The notes under the pieces are model-generated. The model did not search any database, was not told where the DNA came from, and worked only from the letters and a program-made list of their open reading frames with translations. This document shows positions 7,223 through 13,882 of a stretch of 13,882 nucleotides of DNA, piece after piece. The stretch lies in the NCBI GenBank assembly GCA_035649575.1, contig DASRJH010000223.1:1-13882 (forward strand), written 5' to 3'. Source of the stretch: DASVAL01 sp035649575 (GTDB lineage: Bacteria; Planctomycetota; UBA1135; UBA2386). The position numbers and the translations under genes were made by a program. The first letter of the stretch is position 1. The number at the start of each line of letters is the position of its first letter.

Positions 7223-8098
7223 GTGAACGCACCAGTCCTTTCGCTCGATCTCCCGTTCTGCAAGCGTCTCGGCCGCGGCAAGGTTCGCGAGATCTTCGAG
7301 CTCGGCGGCGATCTGCTGCTCGTCGCGTCGGATCGCATCTCGGCCTTCGACGTCGTGATGAACGAAGGCATCCCGGGCAAGGGCCGGGTGCTGACCGAGA
7401 CCTCGGCGTTCTGGTTCCGGCTGCTGGCCGACGTCTGTCCCAACCACCTGCTGTCCACCGACGTCGACAGCTGGTCCGACGTGCCAGCCGCCTACAAGCC
7501 GCAGCTGCGCGGGCGAACGATGCGCTGCCGCAAAGCCAAGCCGCTGCCGGTCGAATGGGTCGTCCGCGGCTACCTGACGGGCTCGGGCTGGGCCGACTAC
7601 CAGAAGCAGGGCTCCGTGAGCGGCGTCGTGCTGCCGAAGGGCCTGCAGCACGCGAGCGAGCTGGAGCCGATCCTCACGCCGTCGACGAAGGCCGAGACCG
7701 GACACGACGAGCCGATCTCGTTCGGGCGCGTCGTCGAGATGGTCGGCGCCCCCACCGCCGAAGCCGCGCGCGACAAAGCGCTCGCGCTCTACAAGAAGGG
7801 CCGCGAATACGCGAAGGGCCGCGGCATCGTGATCGCGGACACGAAGTTCGAGTTCGGCCTGCGCGATGGCAAGCTGATGCTGATCGACGAGTGCCTGACT
7901 CCCGACTCGAGCCGGTTCTGGCCGGCCACCGAAGTGCGTCCGGGCGGCAACCCGACGTCGTTCGACAAGCAATACCTGCGCGACTGGCTGAACTCGCAGA
8001 AGTGGAACAAGACGCCGCCGCCGCCGACGCTGCCGCCCGAAGTCATCGCGAAGACGGCCGCCACCTACGCCGACATCCAGAAGAGACTCACTGCCTGA
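7223..8098 (+). CDS. purC: Phosphoribosylaminoimidazole-succinocarboxamide synthase (SAICAR synthetase)
   Basis: This 291-residue cytoplasmic enzyme of de novo purine synthesis ligates aspartate to CAIR with ATP. It has the N-terminal GKVREIFELGGDLLLVASDRIS segment for nucleotide binding (about residues 14-36), then RKAKPLPVEWVVRGYLTGSGW (about 102-122) and LIDECLTPDSSRFWP (about 219-233), the hallmark substrate and metal regions of PurC. The length fits the longer PurC type rather than the roughly 240-residue type. The start is GTG at 7223, just after a CATAAT hexamer. It heads a plus-strand cluster: purE follows 10 bp after the stop. Confidence 0.96.
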   Translation: MNAPVLSLDLPFCKRLGRGKVREIFELGGDLLLVASDRISAFDVVMNEGIPGKGRVLTETSAFWFRLLADVCPNHLLSTDVDSWSDVPAAYKPQLRGRTMRCRKAKPLPVEWVVRGYLTGSGWADYQKQGSVSGVVLPKGLQHASELEPILTPSTKAETGHDEPISFGRVVEMVGAPTAEAARDKALALYKKGREYAKGRGIVIADTKFEFGLRDGKLMLIDECLTPDSSRFWPATEVRPGGNPTSFDKQYLRDWLNSQKWNKTPPPPTLPPEVIAKTAATYADIQKRLTA

Positions 8099-8108
8099 TC
8101 CTCTTGCC

Positions 8109-8618
8109 ATGACGACTGCGCGACCCATCGCCTTCCTGCTCGGCTCCGACTCGGACCTGCCAGTGCTCGAGGGAGCATTCTCGACGTTGCAGAGCCTCGG
8201 CATCGGCTTCCACGTGCGCATCCTGAGCGCGCACCGCACGCCCGACGAAGCGGTGGCGTTCGCGCGCACGGCGCGCGAGAACGGCGTGCAGGTGCTGATC
8301 GGCGTCGCCGGCATGGCCGCGCACCTCGCGGGAGCGCTCGCGGCCCACAGCATGCTGCCCGTGCTCGGCGTGCCGGTCGACAGCGGCCCGTTGCGCGGCG
8401 AAGACGCGCTCTTGTCCACGGCGATGATGCCGCCGGGCATCCCGGTCGCCGCGATGGGCATCGGCAAGGCGGCGGCCGCGAACGCCGCGATGTTCGCCGT
8501 GCGCATCCTCGCTCTGTCGGACCCCGCGGTGTTGAAGAAACTCGAAGCCGCGCGCGACGCCGAACGCGAGAAGACCCTCGCGAAGGACCGCGAGGTGCGC
8601 GCGCGTTTTTCCTGCTGA
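8109..8618 (+). CDS. purE: N5-carboxyaminoimidazole ribonucleotide mutase
   Basis: This 169-residue protein makes CAIR, the substrate of the adjacent PurC. The N-terminal GSDSD (12-16), SAHRTP with catalytic His42, and the AAHLAGALAAHSMLPVLGVPV stretch identify PurE and favour the class I mutase, which uses N5-CAIR made by PurK. No purK is in the window. The usual AGGAAHLPG reads AGMAAHLAG (67-75), so Met replaces a Gly and Ala a Pro near the active-site loop. The tail after about 140 is a charged helix. It follows purC by 10 bp; no convincing Shine-Dalgarno site is visible. mtnA begins 12 bp after its stop. Confidence 0.95.
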   Translation: MTTARPIAFLLGSDSDLPVLEGAFSTLQSLGIGFHVRILSAHRTPDEAVAFARTARENGVQVLIGVAGMAAHLAGALAAHSMLPVLGVPVDSGPLRGEDALLSTAMMPPGIPVAAMGIGKAAAANAAMFAVRILALSDPAVLKKLEAARDAEREKTLAKDREVRARFSC

Positions 8619-8630
8619 ACCGGACGCGCC

Positions 8631-9683
8631 ATGCCCCCACCGCTACTTGGGCTGCCGCCGACGATTGCCTGGCGCGGCGACGAGCAGGGCCACCTCGAAG
8701 TGCTCGACCAGACGCGGCTGCCGCACGAGCGTTCTGTGCTGCGCATCGACACCGTCGACGAGACGATCGAAGCGATCGTGCGGCTGCGCGTGCGCGGCGC
8801 GCCCGCGATCGGCGTCGCGGCCGGCTACGGTCTCCTGCTCGGCGTGCGGGCCGCGGCGCCGCTGCCCGCGGCGTTCGTCGACAGGACGCGCGAAGTGGCT
8901 GCGCGGCTCAGGGCGGCGCGGCCCACGGCAGTCAACCTGCAGTGTGCGCTCGATCGCTGCCTGCGCGCGGTGCTCGCCGAGCCCAAGCTGCAGCGTCTCT
9001 TCCGCGAGGCGAGAGCCATCCACGCCGAAGACGCCGACAGCTGCCAGCGCATCGGCCAGATCGGCCAGGTTCTCGTCAAGCCCGGTGCCGTGGTCCTCAC
9101 GCACTGCAACACGGGACGCCTCGCGACCGCGGGCGAAGGCACGGCGCTCGCGGTGTTGTTCGCAGCCTGGCGAGCGGGAGTCCGGTTCCGGGTCCTCGCT
9201 TGCGAGACCCGGCCGTTGCTGCAGGGCATGCGACTGACGGCGCTCGAGCTGTGCGCCGAGGGCATCCCGGTCGAAGTCATCGTCGACGGCGCCGCTGCCG
9301 GGCTCATCGCGCGCGGCCAGGTGCAGCTGGTCCTGGTCGGCGCCGATCGGATCGCGCAGAACGGCGACTTCGCGAACAAGGTCGGCACGTATGGAATAGC
9401 GCTGGCCTGTGCCGCCCACGACGTGCCGTTCTACGTCGCCGCGCCGACGTCCACGTTCGACCTGCAGGCGGCTTCCGGCGACGCGATCCCGCTCGAACAG
9501 CGCGATGCCACCGAGGTGCTGACGCTGGCCGGCCAGGCGCTGGCGCTGCGAGGACTCTCGGCGCGCAACCCGGCCTTCGACATCACGCCGGGGCGGCTGG
9601 TGCGCGGTTTCATCACGGACGTCGGTGTGCTCGAGCCCCCGTTCGCACCGACCATCAAGACGATGCTCGCCCCGGGCCGATGA
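8631..9683 (+). CDS. mtnA: S-methyl-5-thioribose-1-phosphate isomerase
   Basis: This 350-residue enzyme of methionine salvage converts methylthioribose-1-phosphate to methylthioribulose-1-phosphate. Visible family features are RGAPAIG (55-61, phosphate-binding), HCNTG with catalytic Cys159, ETRPLLQGMRLTALEL (192-207), and VGADRIAQNGDFANKVGTY (236-254) with catalytic Asp239. The GADR...NK pattern and the paired Cys/Asp favour MtnA over eIF2B-like paralogues. The start 12 bp after purE suggests one transcript with purC and purE. No other salvage gene (mtnP, mtnB, mtnK) is in the window. Its TGA overlaps the next start as ATGA. Confidence 0.94.
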   Translation: MPPPLLGLPPTIAWRGDEQGHLEVLDQTRLPHERSVLRIDTVDETIEAIVRLRVRGAPAIGVAAGYGLLLGVRAAAPLPAAFVDRTREVAARLRAARPTAVNLQCALDRCLRAVLAEPKLQRLFREARAIHAEDADSCQRIGQIGQVLVKPGAVVLTHCNTGRLATAGEGTALAVLFAAWRAGVRFRVLACETRPLLQGMRLTALELCAEGIPVEVIVDGAAAGLIARGQVQLVLVGADRIAQNGDFANKVGTYGIALACAAHDVPFYVAAPTSTFDLQAASGDAIPLEQRDATEVLTLAGQALALRGLSARNPAFDITPGRLVRGFITDVGVLEPPFAPTIKTMLAPGR

Positions 9684-9964
9684 TGCCCCTCATGGCGATC
9701 GCGCCGAACAAGAAGCCCAAGGCAAAGGCCAAGAGCGGTGCTACCGGTGGTTCGAGGCAGCAACGAGCGGGCAAGGAGCCGGACCTCGCCGACGAGGACG
9801 TGGACGGGCCGGATCGTGCGGCGCCACCACTGGCCGAGGTCGATGCCGAGGCGCTCGAGTTCATCGCGGCCATCGAACGGTTCAAGAAGCAGCATTCGCG
9901 CCCGTTCCCGAGTTGGAGCGAGGTCCTGCTCGTGCTGCGACAGCTCGGCTACCGCCGTTCCTGA
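9680..9964 (+). CDS. Small conserved-looking protein with Lys-rich N-terminus
   Basis: This 94-residue protein has an ATG at 9680-9682 that overlaps the mtnA TGA (ATGA). Further in-frame ATGs at 9683 and 9692 are possible starts. The N-terminal 25 residues are basic (NKKPKAKAKS), the middle is acidic (DLADEDVDGPD), and the C-terminal 35 residues (ALEFIAAIERFKKQHSRPFP then SWSEVLLVLRQLGYRR) look like a compact folded helical module. I recall similar short proteins with a RPFP-W-SEVL-LGYR ending in planctomycete-type genomes, but cannot verify this. The function is unknown; the basic tail could bind nucleic acid. Codon pattern and coupling to mtnA support it as a real gene at the end of the purC cluster. 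Confidence 0.75.
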   Translation: MMPLMAIAPNKKPKAKAKSGATGGSRQQRAGKEPDLADEDVDGPDRAAPPLAEVDAEALEFIAAIERFKKQHSRPFPSWSEVLLVLRQLGYRRS

Positions 9965-9983
9965 GCCTGCTCGCCCGCGACAA

Positions 9984-10829
9984 CTACTCGATGACCTGTT
10001 CCAAGCAGAGCAGTGCGAGCAGCACCCCACCGGCGAGGCGATACCACGCGAACGGCGCGAACGTATGGTGGCGCAGGAAGCGCACGAACGGGCGCACGAC
10101 GACCAACGCACTCGCGAATGCCACGAGCGTGCCCACCATCAGCGGTGCCACGAAGTCGGGTTCGAGCCCGGTCTTCAGCGTGAGCAGCCTGTAGCTCGAA
10201 GCCCCGAACAGGATTGGCAGACCGACGAGGAACGAGAACTCCGCCGCGGCCGTGCGCGACAGGCCGAGCACGAGCGCGCCGCCGATCATCGCAGCCGAGC
10301 GGCTCGTTCCCGGCACGAGCGCGAGGCACTGGAAGAAGCCGATCCAGAGCGCGGTCCGATATGACGTCTGTTCGAGCTCGAGCAGCACCGTGGTCCGTCT
10401 CTTCTCCCACCACTCGAGCACGAGCAGCAGCAGCCCACCTGCGATCATCGTCGCGGCGACGCATCGGGCCGTGAACAGGTTGTCTTCGATCCAATCGCCA
10501 CAAAACAGGCCCAGCAATGCCGCTGGCGCCGCGGCGATCGCGATCTGCAGCAGCAGGTTCGGGGCACCGGCCGTCGGACGCAGCACCGTGCCCGCAGCCG
10601 TGAGCAGGCGGCGCCAATACAGGACGAGGATCGCGGTGATGGCCCCCATCTGGATGCCGATCACGAACACGTTGTTCAGATCGCTCGCTTGCAGACCCCG
10701 CAGGCGCTGGGCGACGAGCAGGTGGCCCGTGCTCGAGATCGGCAGGAACTCGGTGAGGCCCTCCACGAGACCCAGCACCAGCGCATCGAACAGGCCGAGA
10801 TCCGGGTTCGGGATTGCAGCAGCGATCAC
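9984..10829 (-). CDS. uppP: Undecaprenyl-diphosphate phosphatase
   Basis: This 281-residue polytopic inner-membrane enzyme recycles undecaprenyl diphosphate to the monophosphate carrier used for peptidoglycan and other surface polymers. The family signatures are intact: EGLTEFLPISSTGH (23-36) with Glu23 and Glu27, and PGTSRSAAMIGG (173-184) containing the catalytic-region Arg177. Several hydrophobic helices follow, and the length is normal. The GTG start at 10829-10827 overlaps the ald TGA (10828-10826) as GTGA; the longer open frame upstream reads through ald out of frame and is discarded. Resistance to bacitracin is a known side effect of overexpression in this family. It ends 19 bp from the stop of the convergent small gene. 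Confidence 0.95.
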   Translation of the reverse strand: MIAAAIPNPDLGLFDALVLGLVEGLTEFLPISSTGHLLVAQRLRGLQASDLNNVFVIGIQMGAITAILVLYWRRLLTAAGTVLRPTAGAPNLLLQIAIAAAPAALLGLFCGDWIEDNLFTARCVAATMIAGGLLLLVLEWWEKRRTTVLLELEQTSYRTALWIGFFQCLALVPGTSRSAAMIGGALVLGLSRTAAAEFSFLVGLPILFGASSYRLLTLKTGLEPDFVAPLMVGTLVAFASALVVVRPFVRFLRHHTFAPFAWYRLAGGVLLALLCLEQVIE

Positions 10830-11932
10830 AGAACGGAATTGGGCGCGTGGTATGGCAGGTTGAAGGCGTCCGCCACCCCTTGGTGCGTGCAGACCCCGGC
10901 GAGGATGTTGGCAGCAGTGCCGAGTGCGGGATCCTGCGCGGCCTTGGCGGCACCCATGCCGGCAAGCTTCTTCGCCCAGGGACCTGTCGCGTTGGTGAGC
11001 CCGAACGTCGAAGTGCGTGGAACCGCGCCCGGCATGTTGGCAACGCAGTAGTGTAGCACGCCGTCCACGACGTAGGTCGGTTCGGCGTGCGTCGTCGCGC
11101 GGCAAGTCTCGATGCAACCGCCCTGATCCACCGCGACGTCGACGATGACGGCGCCTTCCTTCATGTTCTTGAGATCCTCGCGCCGGATCAGACGCGGGGC
11201 CCGCGCCCCCTGGACGAGCACGGCGCCGATGACAAGGTCCGCGTGCACGATCTGCTCGCGGATCGTGATCGGTGAGCTGTGCAGCAGCGTCACGTTCGCG
11301 GGCATCACATCGCTGAGGTAACGCAGGCGATCGAGGTCGATGTCCATCAGCCGCACGTCGGCGCCGAGACCCGCGGCCATCTTCGCTGCGTTGGTGCCGA
11401 CCACACCGCCGCCGAGGATCACGACCGTGGCGGGTTCGACACCCGGGATGCCGCCGAGCAGGATGCCGCGCCCGCCGTAGTGTTTTTCGAGGCAGACGGC
11501 GCCGACCTGGACCGCCATGCGACCCGCGACCTCGCTCATCGGCGTCAGCAGCGGCAGCGAACCGCGATGCACGAGCGTCTCGTAGGCGAAGCAGTTCGCG
11601 CCCGACTTCATCATGGCGTCGGTGAGCTCGCGCGCCGCGGCGAAGTGGAAATACGTGAACAGCAGCTGACCCTTCTTGATCAGCGCATACTCGGCGGGCA
11701 ACGGCTCCTTGACCTTCACGACCATGTCCGCCTTGCCGTAGACGTCGGCGGCGCTCGCGACCATCTTCGCCCCGACCTTCGTGTAGGCCTCGTCGGACAC
11801 GCCGGCGCCGAGCCCGGCGCCGCTCTGGACCAGGACCGTGTGCCCGGCACCGACGAGGTCGAGCACCATCGCGGGGACTGCCCCGACGCGGTTCTCCTGG
11901 GCTTTGATCTCCTTGGGGACACCGATGATCAT
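10826..11932 (-). CDS. ald: Alanine dehydrogenase
   Basis: This 368-residue NAD-dependent enzyme interconverts L-alanine with pyruvate and ammonia. Key residues are visible: Arg15 (QENRVG), Lys75 (VKVKEP), His96 (FTYFHFA) and Asp269 (VAVDQGG), with the nucleotide-binding ILGGGVVGTNAA at 172-183 and the conserved NMPGAVPRTST near 299-309. Length matches the family (about 370). The ATG at 11932 opens with MIIGVPKEIK, the usual N-terminus. A GGAG lies 11 nt upstream as a distant Shine-Dalgarno candidate, and TATGGT about 35 nt upstream of the ATG is a possible -10, so this gene, unlike several neighbours, has room for a leader. It overlaps uppP by four bases, so the two are probably co-translated. 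Confidence 0.96.
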   Translation of the reverse strand: MIIGVPKEIKAQENRVGAVPAMVLDLVGAGHTVLVQSGAGLGAGVSDEAYTKVGAKMVASAADVYGKADMVVKVKEPLPAEYALIKKGQLLFTYFHFAAARELTDAMMKSGANCFAYETLVHRGSLPLLTPMSEVAGRMAVQVGAVCLEKHYGGRGILLGGIPGVEPATVVILGGGVVGTNAAKMAAGLGADVRLMDIDLDRLRYLSDVMPANVTLLHSSPITIREQIVHADLVIGAVLVQGARAPRLIRREDLKNMKEGAVIVDVAVDQGGCIETCRATTHAEPTYVVDGVLHYCVANMPGAVPRTSTFGLTNATGPWAKKLAGMGAAKAAQDPALGTAANILAGVCTHQGVADAFNLPYHAPNSVL

Positions 11933-12087
11933 GCGTTCTGCTGCTCCGGCGAGGGAAGAGGCGCCGCACCATAACGACGCGACCCACCCGCTGCGAGACA
12001 TTGCTCTTGGCGGCGTCCAGGTCGCGCAACGTGGCTGCCGCAGCGCCGGCGCAGCCATGCCAACGAAGGGTCGCAGCCGGCTCGCTC
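11933..12087. other. Intergenic region between ald and the coiled-coil protein gene
   Basis: This 155-bp stretch has no supported gene. It should hold the ald promoter (minus strand); the best candidate -10 is TATGGT about 35 nt before the ald ATG. A GC-only inverted repeat (GGCTGC at 12033-12038 with GCAGCC at 12051-12056) has no T-tract, so a terminator is not supported. Confidence 0.4.
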
Positions 12088-13464
12088 TCAGCTCACGGCG
12101 TCCCGCAGCCGCTGTTCGATCTGGCTGCGTTCGGAGGCCGGCAGACCCGGGAGCACGTCGAACGCCACTTCGACGGCCGTCGTCGTCGTCGTCATGACCG
12201 GCTCGGGCCGCCGCAGCACGCGTGGGTCGTCGGCAAGCAGGCGCAGCAGTTCGCCCTGCGCCTGCGCGCCGGCGCCCGGTATCCGGCACCGCACCGCCGT
12301 GTTGCGCGGCGGGTTCGCGGTGCCGAGCCCGGCCCGGGCCGGGGCGGGTCTCGTCGCCGCAGGTTCCTGCGCGGGCTTCGTGGTTGCAGTCTCCTGCACA
12401 GGCTTCGCGGCGGCAGGCTCCGGTGCGGCCGGTGCCGGGGGCACGACGCGCTTCGATCGGTCATCGCCGAGCACGGAAACCTCGGCCAGGTCGACGCCGT
12501 CAGCGGCAGCGGCCACCGGCGGCGGCGGTGACGGCGGCTTCACCTGCGATGCGCTGGTCTGCTTGAGCCGGTCGACGGTTTCGCTGAGCAGCGCGGCCGC
12601 GGCCCAGATCTCCTGGACGCCGTCGAGATCGCGCGTGAGCGGCGACTCCACGTGCTCGGGGCCTGTGCGCGCAGCCGCCGCGACGAACGACCGGTTCGAC
12701 AGGCGCCTGAGTCGCAGCAAGAAGGCCGTGCCGAGGCTCGCCGCGAGCACGAACGGAAGCATCCACCAGTACACCGACCATTGGCGCGGCGGGTGGACCG
12801 CGGCGACGCCGCCAGCCGATCCGCTCTCGTTCTCTTCTCCCCCACCCGTCGCCGGCTGTGGCGATCCCCCCGCCGGCACGCCGTTGCTGCCAGGGGCTGG
12901 TTCGGCCTCGTTCTTGATCGGCGCCGTGTTCGCGGGAGTGCCTGCCGGAACCGCCGGCTGTTCGCGCCGGACCGTGCCCTCGACTCGCCGAAGGAAGTCC
13001 TCGAGCCGATCCGCCGTGCGTTCGAGCGCCCCTTGCATCAGCGCTTCGACCTCGCGATGGCGCTTGTCTTGTTCCTGCAGCGTCTTCTCCAACTGCTGCA
13101 GGCGCTGCGTCATCGCCTTCGCCTCTTCCTGCCGCGCCCCCGTTGCCGTTTCGACGAGCAGTTGGGACCAGCGCTGCATTTCCTGGGTCAGTGTCACCTG
13201 GCGGGCATGCAGCTCACGCTGCGACTCCGCGAGTCCGTCCAGCACTTCGCGCAGCGGCTGCAGTGCCGTCGTGATCTGGCCGCGGTCAGCAACGCTCGGG
13301 ACCGTTGGCTGCGCACCGGCGCTGTTCTTCTGCTGTTGCACGAGCACCGCGCGCAAAGCCCGCAGTTCCGCGGCGATCTCGGTGTCGGGAGGCGTGCCGG
13401 GTTCGCTGCAGCTCGCGGTGAGCACGAGTGCTCCGCACGTCGCAACGGCGGCCATTCGGTTCAC
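12088..13464 (-). CDS. Membrane-anchored coiled-coil protein with Pro/Ala-rich linker, unknown function
   Basis: This 458-residue protein starts at GTG 13464, overlapping the previous stop as GTGA; ATG 13455 is the next in-frame option. The N-terminus (4-18) is hydrophobic and ends in LTASC (Cys19), a marginal lipobox. Residues about 28-165 are Gln/Glu/Arg/Leu-rich with heptad-like spacing, indicating a coiled coil. A Pro/Gly-rich stretch (168-225) precedes a strong membrane helix (about 229-250, YWWMLPFVLAASLGTAFLL) flanked by RLRRL, so the remainder should be cytoplasmic. That part has a helix (280-303), a Pro/Ala/Lys linker (305-385) with degenerate AAKPVQE/TTKPAQE/AATRPAP repeats, and a folded C-terminus (388-458) with LLADDPRVLRRPEPV and VEVAFDVLPG. 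I cannot name a family. The topology resembles envelope-spanning scaffold or transducer proteins. The gene upstream is almost certainly co-translated. Confidence 0.72.
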   Translation of the reverse strand: MNRMAAVATCGALVLTASCSEPGTPPDTEIAAELRALRAVLVQQQKNSAGAQPTVPSVADRGQITTALQPLREVLDGLAESQRELHARQVTLTQEMQRWSQLLVETATGARQEEAKAMTQRLQQLEKTLQEQDKRHREVEALMQGALERTADRLEDFLRRVEGTVRREQPAVPAGTPANTAPIKNEAEPAPGSNGVPAGGSPQPATGGGEENESGSAGGVAAVHPPRQWSVYWWMLPFVLAASLGTAFLLRLRRLSNRSFVAAAARTGPEHVESPLTRDLDGVQEIWAAAALLSETVDRLKQTSASQVKPPSPPPPVAAAADGVDLAEVSVLGDDRSKRVVPPAPAAPEPAAAKPVQETATTKPAQEPAATRPAPARAGLGTANPPRNTAVRCRIPGAGAQAQGELLRLLADDPRVLRRPEPVMTTTTTAVEVAFDVLPGLPASERSQIEQRLRDAVS

Positions 13465-13882
13465 GGTTGCACCGGCACGCCGTCGCGCGGCGCGTCCATC
13501 GCGAACCTCTCGCCCACCCAGCGCAACCGCCTGGGCTTCACGACCACCGTGCTGCGCAGTTCCGAGAGTTCGGCGTCGCGCAGTTGCAGCGGAATGTGCG
13601 GCGGCGACGCCACGGTCGTGCTGGGATTCGAGAGCACGACGGGCACGACGGCGCACGGCTCGTTGCTGCGCATCGGGAAACGCGCATGCAAGGACGACGG
13701 GCAGCGAAACGAATGCCCTTCGCGATCATCCCACTCGGCCGCAAGTTCGCGCGGTGGCAACTCGATCAGGATGGACGGCGGGCCACCATCGCGATGCCAC
13801 ACGAGGCTCGGGACGAGGGGTACCTGCAGGTAGCCGCGGAGTCGGCCTCCCGGCACGAGCGAGATCACGTCGCGCGTGATCA
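13461..13882 (-). CDS. Hypothetical protein (5' end uncertain, frame open to the right edge)
   Basis: The frame is open from the right edge to TGA 13463-13461. A GTG at 13868 gives 135 residues, but codons upstream to base 13882 are also open, so the true start may lie outside. The visible part begins ISLVPGGRLRGYLQVPLVPS and is rich in Pro, Val and Arg, with short beta-like strands (SILIELPPREL, CAVVPVVLS, RSTVVVKPRRLRW) and two Cys. No family or active-site motif was recognised. The stop overlaps the GTG of the coiled-coil protein (GTGA), so the two are probably functionally linked. Confidence 0.65.
   Translation of the reverse strand, partial: ITRDVISLVPGGRLRGYLQVPLVPSLVWHRDGGPPSILIELPPRELAAEWDDREGHSFRCPSSLHARFPMRSNEPCAVVPVVLSNPSTTVASPPHIPLQLRDAELSELRSTVVVKPRRLRWVGERFAMDAPRDGVPVQP

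Noticed and set aside
7052..8752. 566-codon minus-strand open frame opposite purC, purE and the start of mtnA
   Set aside because: It spans three well-identified genes on the other strand and has no motif of its own.
10830..12029. Fusion of uppP to a 400-residue upstream segment
   Set aside because: The upstream part is the wrong frame of ald; the GTG at 10829 gives a normal-length UppP.
12033..12056. Inverted repeat GGCTGC...GCAGCC as terminator for the coiled-coil gene
   Set aside because: Only 6 bp of GC-only stem, a 12-nt loop and no T-tract on the relevant strand; expected by chance at this GC content.
12178..12192. Five tandem CGT units
   Set aside because: They encode five Thr in the coiled-coil protein; a short triplet run without further structure.
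12194..13879. 561-codon plus-strand open frame opposite the coiled-coil gene
   Set aside because: Ser/Arg/Ala-rich shadow; the minus-strand frame shows coherent signal, coiled-coil and membrane segments and a GTGA junction.
1..13882. tRNA, rRNA, CRISPR array, insertion sequence or phage genes
   Set aside because: Looked for on both strands; no spaced repeats, transposase motifs, terminal inverted repeats or RNA gene signatures were recognised.

Overview
The window is a GC-rich bacterial chromosome segment with ordinary housekeeping genes beside an accessory amine-oxidation locus. Two probable lipoproteins, a c-type cytochrome subunit with a Sec-type signal and an undecaprenyl-diphosphate phosphatase indicate a bacterium with an outer membrane. 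The very high GC, the Pro/Gly/Gln-rich inserts, a Lys-rich small protein ending in a RPFPSWSEVL...LGYR motif and the scarcity of clear Shine-Dalgarno sites would fit an uncultured Planctomycetota-like lineage. That assignment is an inference; no rRNA or tRNA gene is present to test it.

Left part (1-4654, minus strand): a quinohemoprotein amine dehydrogenase (QHNDH) locus. In transcription order it holds an ABC exporter (qhpF-like), the di-heme alpha subunit QhpA, and, one base after the qhpA stop, the radical SAM maturase QhpD, cut by the left edge. In characterised systems QhpD installs thioether cross-links in the small gamma subunit QhpC and the QhpF exporter is needed to move QhpC to the periplasm. 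QhpC, QhpB and the protease QhpE are not in the window and should lie beyond base 1. QhpA is much larger than usual because of three low-complexity inserts.

Centre (4756-7142): a DUF3187-like outer-envelope protein (minus) and a lipoprotein of unknown function (plus) diverge from a 125-bp region. Then comes a plus-strand housekeeping cluster (7223-9964): purC, purE, mtnA and a small conserved-looking protein, with short gaps or stop/start overlaps.

Right part (minus strand): alanine dehydrogenase ald overlaps uppP by a GTGA junction and converges on the purC cluster with only 19 bp between stop codons. A partial gene at the right edge overlaps, again by GTGA, a coiled-coil/transmembrane/Pro-Ala-rich protein of unknown function.

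The most interesting cross-cutting signal is that four unrelated first genes (qhpA, the DUF3187-like gene, the TTG-started lipoprotein and purC) each have a -10-like hexamer 6-7 nt before the chosen start codon, which is the geometry of leaderless transcription. In addition, the qhpF-like gene is preceded by an AT-rich island and a 19-codon leader ORF whose TGA overlaps the exporter ATG. No CRISPR array, insertion sequence, tRNA or rRNA was seen.
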